A DNA stretch of 64,000 nucleotides from Lacisediminihabitans profunda (GTDB lineage Bacteria > Actinomycetota > Actinomycetes > Actinomycetales > Microbacteriaceae): positions 186,001 to 250,000 of the forward strand of contig NZ_VRMG01000005.1 of assembly GCF_008040105.1 (NCBI RefSeq), written 5' to 3'. The notes below the pieces were generated by a model. It was given only the letters and a program-made list of their open reading frames with translations. It had not been told where the DNA came from and did not search any database. This document shows, one piece after another, positions 1 to 8,498 of this stretch (the stretch's first letter is position 1; each line of letters starts with the position of its first letter). The translations under genes were made by a program, and so were the position numbers.

Positions 1-1085
1 AACGTCTGCCCCACCTCCCGGCCGCCGCGCACGCCGAAGCTGAACACGGCGCCCGGCCCCTTGGGCAGGTACTTCTTCGCTCGGTCGAAGTGGGGGTGGC
101 CCGGCAGCCCGGCCCAGTTGACGAACTCGATGCGCGGGTCGGCCTTCAGCCACTCGGCCACGATGCGCGCGTTGTCCACGTGCGCCTGCAGGCGGAACGG
201 GAGGGTCTCCACGCCCTGGGCGAGCAGCCAGGCCGAGTGCGGGGAGAGGGCAGGGCCGATGTCGCGCAGCTGCTCGGCGCGGAGCCGGGTGAGGAAGGCG
301 TACTCGCCGAAGTTGCCGTGCCAGTTGAGGCCGCCGTACGACGGCACCGGCTGGTCGAAGAGCGGGAAGTGCTCGTTGGCCCAGTGGAACCGGCCCGACT
401 CCACCACGACGCCGCCGAGCGTCGTGCCGTGCCCGCCGAGGAACTTCGTGGCGGAGTGCACCACGACATCCGCTCCCCACTCGATCGGCCGGGTGAGGTA
501 CGGGGTGGCGATCGTCGAATCGATGATGAGCGGGATGTGGTGGGCATGGGCGACATCGGCGAGCCCCTCGAGGTCGGCGATCTCGCCCGACGGGTTCGCC
601 ACGATCTCCGCGAAGATGAGCTTGGTCTTGTCGGTGATCGCCGCCGCGTAGTCCTCCGGGTTGGAACCCTGCACGAACGTCGTGTCCACGCCGAACCGAC
701 GCAGGGTCACGTCGAGCTGCGTGATCGATCCTCCGTAGAGGCTCGCGGAGGCGACGATGTGGTCGCCGGCGCCGGCGAGCGAGGCGAACGTGATGAACTG
801 CGCGCTCAGGCCGCTCGCGGTCGCGACGGCGCCGAGCCCGCCCTCGAGCGAGGCGATGCGCTCCTCGAAGGAGGCGACGGTGGGGTTGCCGAGGCGGCTG
901 TAGATGTTGCCGTACTTCTGCAGGGCGAAGCGGGCAGCGGCATCCGCGGTGTCGTCGAAGACGAAGGCGGTGGTCTGGTAGATCGGCAGGGCGCGCGCCC
1001 CGGTGACGGCATCGGGAATGTTCCCGGCGTGGATCGCGCGGGTGCGGAAGCCCCACTCTCGGTCTGTGTTGTCGCGTTCGGCCAT
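1..1085 (-). CDS. metY: O-acetylhomoserine sulfhydrylase, 3' end outside the window
   Basis: This PLP enzyme of the Cys/Met metabolism family would make homocysteine from O-acetylhomoserine and sulfide (or use methanethiol) in the cytosol. Translation from the ATG at 1085 gives 361 codons without a stop before the window edge; the family is usually about 430 residues. Visible signatures are YQTTAFVF near residue 36, YSRLGNPT near 62, TASGLSAQ near 89 and the PLP lysine in HSATKFLGG near K214. The RLGNPT/ATKFLGGHG pattern and the FHWANEHFPLFDQP-type insert fit MetY better than cystathionine gamma-synthase (inference). It lies 68 bp from the Pmt gene on the same strand. No SAM riboswitch is visible upstream. 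Confidence 0.9.
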   Translation of the reverse strand, partial: MAERDNTDREWGFRTRAIHAGNIPDAVTGARALPIYQTTAFVFDDTADAAARFALQKYGNIYSRLGNPTVASFEERIASLEGGLGAVATASGLSAQFITFASLAGAGDHIVASASLYGGSITQLDVTLRRFGVDTTFVQGSNPEDYAAAITDKTKLIFAEIVANPSGEIADLEGLADVAHAHHIPLIIDSTIATPYLTRPIEWGADVVVHSATKFLGGHGTTLGGVVVESGRFHWANEHFPLFDQPVPSYGGLNWHGNFGEYAFLTRLRAEQLRDIGPALSPHSAWLLAQGVETLPFRLQAHVDNARIVAEWLKADPRIEFVNWAGLPGHPHFDRAKKYLPKGPGAVFSFGVRGGREVGQT

Positions 1086-1153
1086 GCGAGAACGCTACCG
1101 GAGCGTGGCCGCACGGGTCGCCCGGTCCCGCCACGAGACGTAACACGCCACGG

Positions 1154-2812
1154 CTAGCGCCAGCCGGGCAGCCAGTAGTGCGCCTGCGAGAACCAGGTGG
1201 GGATCTGCAGACCGATCCACACCGGGTAGAAGAAGGCGCTCACGAGCACGGCGAGCACCAGGAACACCGCCACGATGCGGATGCCGCGCAGCCGTCGCCA
1301 GGGCGGGTCCGTGCGCGACCCGAGGATCAGGCCGATGACGAAGACGAGGCCGAGGAACATGTACGGCTCGAAGATGATCGCGTAGAACTGGAACACGGTG
1401 CGCTGCGTGTAGAGCAGCCAGGGCAGGTAGCCGGCGACCATGCCCATCAGGATGAGGCCCACCCGCCACTCGCGGTAGCGGATGAGCCGGTAGACGAGAT
1501 AGAAGATCGCCGCGGTCGCCGCGTACCAGACGAGCGGGTTCGCGATCGAGGTGATGTACTGGGCGCAACCGCCGGCCAGAGTGCAGCCGCCCTGGCCCTG
1601 GGCCTGCCCCTCGTAGAAGAAGGCCGTCGGCCGCTGGAGGAAGAGCCAGCCGAGCGGATTGGCGGAGTACGAGTGCACCGCGTGCTCGTTGACGTTGAAG
1701 TCGTAGACGCTCTGCTGGTAGTGCCAGAAGCTCTGGATCGAGTGCGGCACCCACGAGAACGTCCCGGTCGCCGCGTTACCCGGCGCGTCTGCGAAGTCGC
1801 GAAAGTAGCCGCCGTAGGTGCGGAACCAGCCGAACCAGCTCGCGAGATAGGCCGCCACGGCGATCGGGACGGTGAGCAGGAAGGTGACCGGCGCCTGGCG
1901 GAACACGACTCCGCTCGCCCAGAACGCGATCCCGGCCCGGCGACGCGCGACGGCGTCGACGACGAGGGAGTAGATCGCGAACGCGGCGAGAAAGTACAGG
2001 CCGCTCCACTTCGTGGCGCTCGCGAGTCCGAAGGCGAGTGCGGCGGCGACGAGCCACGGGCGCAACCACAACGCGGGACCCCAGTCGGTGCTTCGACCGG
2101 CAGCCGTCCTGGCCGCCATCCACGCGGAGAGCCTCGACGCGCTCTGCGAGCGGTCGAGCAGGATCGCCCAGAAGCCCGCGAGGGTGAGAATCATCACGAA
2201 GTTGTCGAGCAGCGAGGTGCGGGACATCACGATGGCGTGGCCGTCGATCGCCATCAGCCCGCCCGCGATCGTCGCGAGCACCGTCGACTTGACGAGGGCG
2301 CGGGCGATCATCGCCAGCATGAACACCGCGAGGATGCCGGCGACGGCGGTACTGATGCGCCAGCCGACGCTGCTCTCCGCGCCCAGCGCCCGCAGGCCGA
2401 GCGAGATGAGCCATTTCCCGAGGGGCGGATGCGCGACGTACGACCCGACGGACGAGTAGATGTCGACCTTGCCGGCGTTGAAGCTCTTGTCGGCGTCCGC
2501 CGGCCACGACCCCTCGTAGCCGAGGTTCATGAGCGTGTAGGCGTCCTTCACGTAGAAGGTCTCGTCGAAGACGAGGGAGTGCGGATCGCCGAGCCGCCAG
2601 AGCCGCAGCACGGCGGCGAGGAGGGTGACGGCGATCGGGCCGCCCCAGTACCAGAGGCGCTGCCGCAGCGGTGTGCCGAGCATCCGCCCCCACCAGGCGT
2701 CGATTCGGGTCAGCGGGTGCCCACCAGCCGTCGCGTCGTCCATCGGCTTCTCGGGCGTCCCCCCGGCGGCGGGGGCCACGAGCGCGTCGAAGCCGGCGTC
2801 TGGTCTGGTCAC
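1154..2812 (-). CDS. pmt: Dolichyl-phosphate-mannose (polyprenyl) protein O-mannosyltransferase
   Basis: This GT39 membrane enzyme transfers mannose from polyprenyl-phosphate-mannose to Ser/Thr of proteins crossing the membrane. The 552-residue product has about ten hydrophobic segments. The catalytic acidic pair sits in the first extracellular loop (VFDETFYVKDAY, about residues 79-90), and a GWRIST stretch and the characteristic second luminal loop follow. The start is GTG at 2812. The gene is divergent from rsmI with only 53 bp between them; pmt next to rsmI is the usual arrangement in actinobacteria (established knowledge). Likely substrates are secreted and lipid-anchored proteins such as the Ser/Thr/Ala-rich surface proteins in this window (inference). 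Confidence 0.92.
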   Translation of the reverse strand: MTRPDAGFDALVAPAAGGTPEKPMDDATAGGHPLTRIDAWWGRMLGTPLRQRLWYWGGPIAVTLLAAVLRLWRLGDPHSLVFDETFYVKDAYTLMNLGYEGSWPADADKSFNAGKVDIYSSVGSYVAHPPLGKWLISLGLRALGAESSVGWRISTAVAGILAVFMLAMIARALVKSTVLATIAGGLMAIDGHAIVMSRTSLLDNFVMILTLAGFWAILLDRSQSASRLSAWMAARTAAGRSTDWGPALWLRPWLVAAALAFGLASATKWSGLYFLAAFAIYSLVVDAVARRRAGIAFWASGVVFRQAPVTFLLTVPIAVAAYLASWFGWFRTYGGYFRDFADAPGNAATGTFSWVPHSIQSFWHYQQSVYDFNVNEHAVHSYSANPLGWLFLQRPTAFFYEGQAQGQGGCTLAGGCAQYITSIANPLVWYAATAAIFYLVYRLIRYREWRVGLILMGMVAGYLPWLLYTQRTVFQFYAIIFEPYMFLGLVFVIGLILGSRTDPPWRRLRGIRIVAVFLVLAVLVSAFFYPVWIGLQIPTWFSQAHYWLPGWR

Positions 2813-2865
2813 AGAGCAATGCTAGGGGAGTGAAGCGGTGAGAACCGGGATGGGAGGATGGGGCA

Positions 2866-3675
2866 ATGATCATCCTCGCCGCGACTCCGATCGGCAATCT
2901 CGGCGACGCCTCCCGACGCCTCGTGGAGGCTCTCGGCAACGCCGAGGTCATCGCCTCGGAGGACACCAGGGTCACCATCCACCTCATGCGCGCCCTGGGC
3001 ATCGACAACCGACCGCGGCTGATCGCCCTGCACGAGCACAACGAGGTGGCCAAGGCGGCCGAGATCGTGGAGCTCGCGCGGGACATCGATGTGCTCGTGC
3101 TCACCGACGCCGGAATGCCGGCCATCAGCGACCCCGGCTTCTCGATCGTGACGGCGGCGGTCGCGGCCGGCGTCACCGTCACCGCGCTGCCCGGCCCCTC
3201 CGCGGTCATCACCGCCCTCGCCGTGTCCGGCCTGCCGACCGACAGGTTCACCTTCGAGGGGTTCCTGCCCCGCAAGGGCCGGCTCGCCTTCCTGCGCACG
3301 CTCGCGCGGGAAACGCGAACCATGGTCTTCTTCGAATCGCCCAATCGCCTGGCCGGGGCGCTCGGCGACATCGCGACGGCCCTCGGCGACGACCGCCGCG
3401 TCGCCGTCTGCCGGGAACTCACGAAACTGTACGAGGAGGTTCGCCGCGGAACCGCCGCGGAACTCGTCGCCTGGGCGGCCGCCGGGGTGAAGGGCGAGAT
3501 CTGCATCGTCGTGGAGGGCGGGGCGACCCAGCAGGTGGATCTCGCGACCGGCATCGGCCAGGTGCTGGCGCTGGTGGAGTCCGGTTTTCGGCTAAAGGAG
3601 GCCGCGGCGGAGGTGGCCGAGGCGACGGGCCTCGGCAAGCGCGACCTTTACGAGGGGGCGCTCAGCTCGCGCTGA
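2866..3675 (+). CDS. rsmI: 16S rRNA (cytidine1402-2'-O)-methyltransferase RsmI
   Basis: RsmI methylates the ribose 2'-OH of C1402 in the ribosomal decoding centre using SAM. The 269-residue protein shows the tetrapyrrole-methylase fold signatures: ATPIGNLGDAS near residue 5, SEDTR near 31, TDAGMPAISDPG near 83, LPGPSA near 107 and FESPNR near 154. The ATG at 2866 has a GGAGG ribosome site about 9 nt upstream. The length and C-terminal helical tail are normal for actinobacterial RsmI. It is convergent with the aldo/keto reductase gene, and the last codons overlap a small hairpin (CTCAGC-TCGC-GCTGAG). Confidence 0.95.
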   Translation: MIILAATPIGNLGDASRRLVEALGNAEVIASEDTRVTIHLMRALGIDNRPRLIALHEHNEVAKAAEIVELARDIDVLVLTDAGMPAISDPGFSIVTAAVAAGVTVTALPGPSAVITALAVSGLPTDRFTFEGFLPRKGRLAFLRTLARETRTMVFFESPNRLAGALGDIATALGDDRRVAVCRELTKLYEEVRRGTAAELVAWAAAGVKGEICIVVEGGATQQVDLATGIGQVLALVESGFRLKEAAAEVAEATGLGKRDLYEGALSSR

Positions 3676-3801
3676 GCCTCCGGCTCACCATTTGTTCCCG
3701 TTTGTCAGGCCTGTGCCGGGGCGACGGGGAACATACCTGACAAAGGGAAACAATCACGCGGGCGGGCGGGCGCCGGGCGCGCTTAGCTCGCGCTGAGCCT
3801 C
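3664..3801. repeat. 17-bp direct repeats flanking a 104-bp palindromic spacer
   Basis: AGCTCGCGCTGAGCCTC occurs at 3664-3680 and again, identical and in the same orientation, at 3785-3801. The first copy ends rsmI; the second forms the last codons of the convergent aldo/keto reductase gene. The 104 bp between them hold an imperfect inverted repeat. The arrangement resembles a duplicated target site around a small non-autonomous element, or a recombination scar (inference). Confidence 0.6.
3690..3754. terminator. Imperfect inverted repeat between convergent genes
   Basis: ATTTGTTCCCGTTTGTCAGG (3690-3709) pairs imperfectly with CCTGACAAAGGGAAACAAT (3736-3754) across a GC-rich loop. The position between convergent rsmI and the aldo/keto reductase gene fits a bidirectional terminator. 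There is no clean U-tract, and the AT-rich arms stand out from the surrounding GC-rich DNA, so a mobile palindromic element is an alternative. Confidence 0.5.
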
Positions 3802-4643
3802 TCGATGTCGCTCGCGCGCAACACGAGATCCGCGGCGAGGGCGGAGTCGGTGATGCTCTCCGGGCGACGCGCGCCGGGGATCGGGATCACACAATGGCCG
3901 AGCGCGAGTTCCCACGCGAGGGTGACCCGCTGCGGGCTCACCCCGAGCTCCTCCGCGATCTCGGCGAACGCCGGATGGTCGGCGAAGACGTCCGCGCCTC
4001 GCCCGGCACCGCCGAGGGGGCTCCAGGGCAGGAAGGCGATCTCTCGCTCGACGCAGTAGTCGAGCTCTCCCTCGCTCGACCGGTAGGCCGGGGAGAACTG
4101 GTTCTGCACCGACACGAGCCGACCGCCGAGCACATGGTCGGCGAGGGCGATCTGCTTGAGGTTGGCATTGGAGATTCCGGCCATCCGGATCACGCCCTCG
4201 TCCATGAGCTCGCGGATGGCGCCGATCGACGTCTCGTAGGAGACCCCGGGGTCCGGGCGATGAAACTGGTAGAGGCCGATCGTGTCCACGCCGAGTCGGC
4301 GTCGCGACTCCCTGGCCGCCTGCTTGAGGTGGGCGGGGGAGCCGTCCCGGTCCCACGGTCCGCCATCGCGGTGCACGAGCCCGCCCTTCGTCGCGACGAG
4401 CACGCCGGAGGTGTCGCCGGGCCAGGAGGCGAGCGCCTCCGCGACGAGGGTCTCGTTGTGGCCCTGCCCGTCGGCATCCGTCGTGTAGGCGTCGGCCGTG
4501 TCGATGAGGGTGATGCCGGCGTCGAGGGCGGCATGGATGGTGCGGATCGCCTGGGGGCGCTCGGGCCGACCCTCGATCGACAGGGGCATCGCGCCGAGCC
4601 CGATCGCGCTCACCTTCGTGTCGCCGATCCTGCGATATCTCAT
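3783..4643 (-). CDS. Aldo/keto reductase
   Basis: A cytosolic NADPH-dependent oxidoreductase with a TIM-barrel fold; the substrate is not predictable. The 286-residue protein keeps the catalytic tetrad: Asp and Tyr in LIDTADAYTTD (about residues 51-61), Lys in VATKGGL (about 83) and His in QFHRPD (about 126). Other family marks are SVQNQFSP and a cofactor-phosphate-binding C-terminal IPGARRPE. It opens with RIGDTKVSAIGLGAMPL, typical of the oxidoreductases related to voltage-gated K channel beta subunits and Tas. It stands alone, convergent with rsmI and divergent from the S53 peptidase gene. Confidence 0.9.
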   Translation of the reverse strand: MRYRRIGDTKVSAIGLGAMPLSIEGRPERPQAIRTIHAALDAGITLIDTADAYTTDADGQGHNETLVAEALASWPGDTSGVLVATKGGLVHRDGGPWDRDGSPAHLKQAARESRRRLGVDTIGLYQFHRPDPGVSYETSIGAIRELMDEGVIRMAGISNANLKQIALADHVLGGRLVSVQNQFSPAYRSSEGELDYCVEREIAFLPWSPLGGAGRGADVFADHPAFAEIAEELGVSPQRVTLAWELALGHCVIPIPGARRPESITDSALAADLVLRASDIERLSAS

Positions 4644-4802
4644 GCCGCAAGCCTAGGGCGGCCCCGACCGGTGCACGGCTGATGGCGACTCGCGACAGGT
4701 AGACCGAATTTTCTGCCCCCTCTTGTGGTTACTTTTCCTCACGATTAGGGTCGCGTCTGTGCGGTTTCGCGCTTCATGCCTTGTGCTCAGGAAGGATTGT
4801 GG

Positions 4803-6797
4803 ATGACCATTTTCGCGCGCCCGGGGGCGTCCTCACGAAGGATCGTCGCCATCGTGGCCACGGCGGCTGCCGTCGTCGCCCTGTCATTCACGGGAGTCTC
4901 GGCGGCCACCGCCGCGGATCGAGTCCCGTTCTCCGGCTCCGTGCCGTCGTGGGCGAAGACCGCCAACGACGCCGGAGCGCCGGCCGCCGACACCACGGTG
5001 GAGGGTGAGATCTACCTGCCCCTGCGCAACGCGGCGGCGGCCGAGGCGCTCGCGGTCGCGGTGTCCACTCCCGGTGCGCGGGGCTACCGCCAGGCGCTCA
5101 CTCCGCAGCAGTGGATCCAGCGGTTCTCCCCGACCCAGGCCGACCTGAACGAGGTGGTGAACTACCTCACGGCGCAGGGCCTCACGATCAGCGCGGTGCC
5201 GGCCAGTCGGCAGTTCGTCGTGTTCCGGGGCACGGCCGCCCAGCTCAACGCGGGCTTCGCCACCGATCTCCACACGTACAACTACGCCGGCCAGAGCCTC
5301 GTCGCGCCGGCCGCCGCACCCTCCGTGCCCGCCGCTCTCGGCGCCAAGGTCTCCGGTGTCAGCCTCGACCAGGCCCGTTTTCTCACCAGGCCGCACTCGA
5401 TCAGGCAGGGCGATCTCGGCGCTGCAGACGGCGTGCGGGCCTTCGGTCGCCAGGCTGCCGTCACCCCCACGATTCCCGCCCCCTGCTCGACCTACATCGG
5501 CGAGAACACGGTCACGGTGCCGCAGGTCTACGGCGAGACCCAGCTCAGCACCAACATCTGCGGATACACCCCGGCCCAGCTGCGGTCGGCCTACGGGCTC
5601 GACTCGCTCGCCAAGTCGGGCGTGAACGGAGCCGGCCAGACCGTGGCCATCCTCGATGCCTACGCGTCGCCGTCGATCGTGAGTGACGTCAACACCTACT
5701 CGGCCGCTCTCGGCGAACCGGGCCTCACCTCGGCGACCTACCAGCATATCGTGCCGGCGCCGAGCGAGTTCAAGGACCAGGCGGCCTGCGGATTCCCGAG
5801 CGGCTGGCAGGGAGAGCAGACCCTCGACGTCGAGTCGGTGCACGGCATCGCCCCCGGAGCCAGGATCCTCTACGTCGGCGCCTTCAACTGCGGCGGCGGC
5901 CTCGATGTCGCACTGGCGAAGGTGCTCGACAACAAGCTCGCCACCATCGTGAGCAACAGCTACGGCAACCTCGGCGAGGCCATCCCCTTCGACGCTCTCA
6001 AGGGCGCGGAGAACCTGCACATCCAGGCGGCCGGCGAGGGAATCGGGCTCTACTTCTCGAGCGGCGACAACGGTGACGAGGTCGCCAACCTCGGCTTCGC
6101 GTCGCCCGACTTTCCCGCATCCTCGCCGTACGTGACGGCGGTGGGCGGCACGAGCCTCGGCATCGACAAGGCCGGCAAGATCGCCCTCGAGACCGGATGG
6201 GGCGACACCGCCGACGTGATCACGTCGACCGCCGGAGTGCTGGCGTACACCGAGACGCCCCCCGGAACCCTGTTCCTCGGCGGAGCGGGCGGCGGAACGA
6301 GCGGTGTCTTCAAGGCCCCCGCCTACCAGCGCGGAATCGTGCCGGCGTCGCAGGCGAAGGGCTACCGGGTGTCGCCGGACATCGCGGCGCTCGCCGACCC
6401 GTACACCGGCTTCTCGATCGGCATCAGCCCGATCGTCGACGACACGTCGCTCGAGACCGGCGCCTTCGAACGCGACACCTACGGAGGCACGTCGCTCGCG
6501 TCGCCGATCGTGGCCGCGCAGATCGCGATCGTGCAGCAGGCGACCCACACCTCGATCGGGTTCGCCAACCCGACCCTGTACGGGCTCGACCGCGTGCTGC
6601 CGTCCTCGTTCCGCGACGTGCTTCCGCAGGATCCGCGTCAGGCTCTCGTCTACACCAGCGCCAGGAGCGGGCGCAGCTTCCTGATCAGCCTCGACACCGA
6701 CACGTCGCTCACCACGGCGAAGCGGTACGACAACGTGACGGGCATCGGAGGAGTGACCTTCGGGCTGCTGACGCTGCTCGCACAGGGCAGGCACTGA
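4803..6797 (+). CDS. Secreted S53 (sedolisin/kumamolisin-like) serine-carboxyl peptidase
   Basis: This predicted exported, probably acid-active endopeptidase has 664 residues. A basic N-terminus and hydrophobic segment (about 10-35, ending AATAAD) form a signal peptide. The propeptide domain (about 40-190) precedes the catalytic domain. The S53 catalytic set is visible: E338 and D342 in GEQTLDVES, the oxyanion Asp D422 in SSGDNGDE and Ser564 in GGTSLASP. The C-terminal RDV and YDNVTGIGG stretches fit the calcium site. The start is the ATG at 4803, with AGGAAGGA 6-7 nt upstream; an in-frame ATG at 4776 lacks this. It is transcribed alone and ends in a strong hairpin. It lacks a wall anchor, so it should be released (inference). 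Confidence 0.9.
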   Translation: MTIFARPGASSRRIVAIVATAAAVVALSFTGVSAATAADRVPFSGSVPSWAKTANDAGAPAADTTVEGEIYLPLRNAAAAEALAVAVSTPGARGYRQALTPQQWIQRFSPTQADLNEVVNYLTAQGLTISAVPASRQFVVFRGTAAQLNAGFATDLHTYNYAGQSLVAPAAAPSVPAALGAKVSGVSLDQARFLTRPHSIRQGDLGAADGVRAFGRQAAVTPTIPAPCSTYIGENTVTVPQVYGETQLSTNICGYTPAQLRSAYGLDSLAKSGVNGAGQTVAILDAYASPSIVSDVNTYSAALGEPGLTSATYQHIVPAPSEFKDQAACGFPSGWQGEQTLDVESVHGIAPGARILYVGAFNCGGGLDVALAKVLDNKLATIVSNSYGNLGEAIPFDALKGAENLHIQAAGEGIGLYFSSGDNGDEVANLGFASPDFPASSPYVTAVGGTSLGIDKAGKIALETGWGDTADVITSTAGVLAYTETPPGTLFLGGAGGGTSGVFKAPAYQRGIVPASQAKGYRVSPDIAALADPYTGFSIGISPIVDDTSLETGAFERDTYGGTSLASPIVAAQIAIVQQATHTSIGFANPTLYGLDRVLPSSFRDVLPQDPRQALVYTSARSGRSFLISLDTDTSLTTAKRYDNVTGIGGVTFGLLTLLAQGRH

Positions 6798-6813
6798 CCG
6801 CGTCACCGTGATC

Positions 6814-6855
6814 CGGCGATCGGGCGCGCCCACCGGGGGCGCCGCCCGATCGCCG
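6814..6855 (+). terminator. Hairpin terminator after the S53 peptidase gene
   Basis: CGGCGATCGGGCG (6814-6826) and CGCCCGATCGCCG (6843-6855) form a perfect 13-bp stem with a 16-nt loop, 16 nt after the stop codon. No U-tract follows, as is common in high-GC actinobacteria. Confidence 0.7.
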
Positions 6856-6917
6856 ATCTCGCCACCGGCGAACGCCGACGCACGTAACACTCCCCGACCG
6901 GCGAATAGACTGGGCCC

Positions 6918-8498
6918 ATGGCCGCCGGTGATTCCTTCTATATTGCGACGCCCATCTTCTATGTGAACGATGTGCCGCACATCGGTCACGCGTACACCGA
7001 GGTCGCCGCCGATGTTCTCGCGCGCTGGCACCGCCAGGCCGGCGACGACACCTGGCTGCTCACCGGCACCGACGAACACGGCCAGAAGATCCTGCGCACG
7101 GCCGTCGCCAACGACACGACGCCGAAGGCCTGGGCGGACAAGCTCGTCGCGGACGCCTGGCTGCCGCTGCTCAAGACCATCAACATCGCCAACGACGACT
7201 TCATCCGCACCACGGACCCGCGCCACGAGAGCGCCGTCACGATCTTCCTGCAGAAGCTCTACGACGACGGGTTCATCTACTCCGGCGAGTACGAGGGCTA
7301 CTACTGCGTGGGCTGCGAGGAGTACAAGCAGATCGACGACCTGATGGAGCTGCCGAGCGGCGACTACGCCGGCAAGCTGCTCTGCAAGATCCACTCGATC
7401 CCCGTCGAGGTGCTCAAGGAGAAAAACTACTTCTTCCGCATGAGCGACTTCGAGCAGAGGCTGCTCGACCTCTACGAGTCGCAGCCGGACTTCATCCAGC
7501 CGGAGAGCGTGCGCAACGAGATCATCCAGTTCGTGAAGTCCGGGCTCGACGACCTCTCCATCTCGAGGTCCAGTTTCGACTGGGGCATCAAGATCCCGTG
7601 GGACCACAGCCACGTGCTCTACGTGTGGTTCGACGCGCTGCTCAACTACATCACCGCGATCGGCTATGGCACGGACGAGGCGAACTTCGACCGCCGCTGG
7701 CCGGCCGTGCAACTCGTCGGCAAGGACATCGCCCGGTTCCACGCGGTGATCTGGCCCGCCATGCTCATGGCCGCCGGGCTGCCGACACCCCGTCGGGTGT
7801 TCGGCCACGGCTGGCTTCTCGTCGGCGGCGAGAAGATGTCCAAGTCGAAGCTCACCGGAATCGCTCCGTCGCAGATTACCGACACCTTCGGCGTCGACGC
7901 GTTCCGCTACTACTTCATGCGCGCCATCAACTTCGGCCAGGACGGCTCGTTCAGCTGGGAAGACCTCTCAGCGCGCTATCAGGCCGAGCTCGCGAACGGT
8001 TTCGGCAACCTGTCGTCCCGCGTGATCGCGATGCTGACCCGCTACCGGGCGGGCGAGATCCCGACCGGCGTCACCCTGACCGAGGCCGACGAGGCGATCT
8101 TCGCCGCCTCGGCACGAGCGACGGCCGAGGCGGATGCCGCCATCGAGCGACTGGCGATCCACGAGGCGCTCGCCGCCATCTGGACTCTGGTCGACGACCT
8201 CAACGGCTACATCACGATCCAGGAGCCGTGGGCCCTGGCCAAGGACCCCGCGAACGCTGGCCGGCTCGACGCGGTGCTCTTCACCGCGTTGCGGGGGCTC
8301 GGCACGCTCGCCGTGCTGCTGTCGCCGTTCGTTCCGGACGCGGCGGAGAAGCTGTGGTCGGCGATCGGTGGCGTCGGCGTGGTCCAGGCACAGGACGTGC
8401 GCGCCGCGTTCGACTGGGCCGGCGGCCCGACCGTCACGCCGTTGGAAAGCTCGCTGTTCCCGCGCATCGAATCGCCGGAGCCCGCGGCCGCCTCCTAG
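6918..8498 (+). CDS. metG: Methionyl-tRNA synthetase
   Basis: MetG charges tRNA-Met in the cytosol. The class I signatures are HIGH at residues 21-24 (PHIGHAYTE) and KMSKS at 306-310 (GEKMSKSKL). The zinc-knuckle region CVGCEEYK ... LLCKIH lies near 130-155, followed by the anticodon-binding helical domain. At 526 residues it lacks the C-terminal tRNA-binding EMAP domain, the normal short form in actinobacteria. The start codon ATG at 6918 is preceded by a CCGGCGAATAGACTGG leader without a strong ribosome site, so a short-leader transcript is possible. The housekeeping neighbours tatD-rsmA-ispE follow after an insert of one oxidoreductase gene and repeat DNA. Confidence 0.97.
   Translation: MAAGDSFYIATPIFYVNDVPHIGHAYTEVAADVLARWHRQAGDDTWLLTGTDEHGQKILRTAVANDTTPKAWADKLVADAWLPLLKTINIANDDFIRTTDPRHESAVTIFLQKLYDDGFIYSGEYEGYYCVGCEEYKQIDDLMELPSGDYAGKLLCKIHSIPVEVLKEKNYFFRMSDFEQRLLDLYESQPDFIQPESVRNEIIQFVKSGLDDLSISRSSFDWGIKIPWDHSHVLYVWFDALLNYITAIGYGTDEANFDRRWPAVQLVGKDIARFHAVIWPAMLMAAGLPTPRRVFGHGWLLVGGEKMSKSKLTGIAPSQITDTFGVDAFRYYFMRAINFGQDGSFSWEDLSARYQAELANGFGNLSSRVIAMLTRYRAGEIPTGVTLTEADEAIFAASARATAEADAAIERLAIHEALAAIWTLVDDLNGYITIQEPWALAKDPANAGRLDAVLFTALRGLGTLAVLLSPFVPDAAEKLWSAIGGVGVVQAQDVRAAFDWAGGPTVTPLESSLFPRIESPEPAAAS

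Noticed and set aside
1086-1153. SAM-type riboswitch upstream of metY
   Set aside because: The gap to pmt is only 68 bp and shows no conserved riboswitch core.
4884-7808. 974-codon open frame on the minus strand opposite the S53 peptidase and metG
   Set aside because: It mirrors two well-identified genes and has the Arg/Gly/Asp/His-rich composition of GC-rich antisense frames, with no domain pattern.
6918-8498. MetG as truncated because the C-terminal tRNA-binding domain is missing
   Set aside because: The short form of about 520 residues is normal in many actinobacteria, and the stop is followed by ordinary intergenic DNA.
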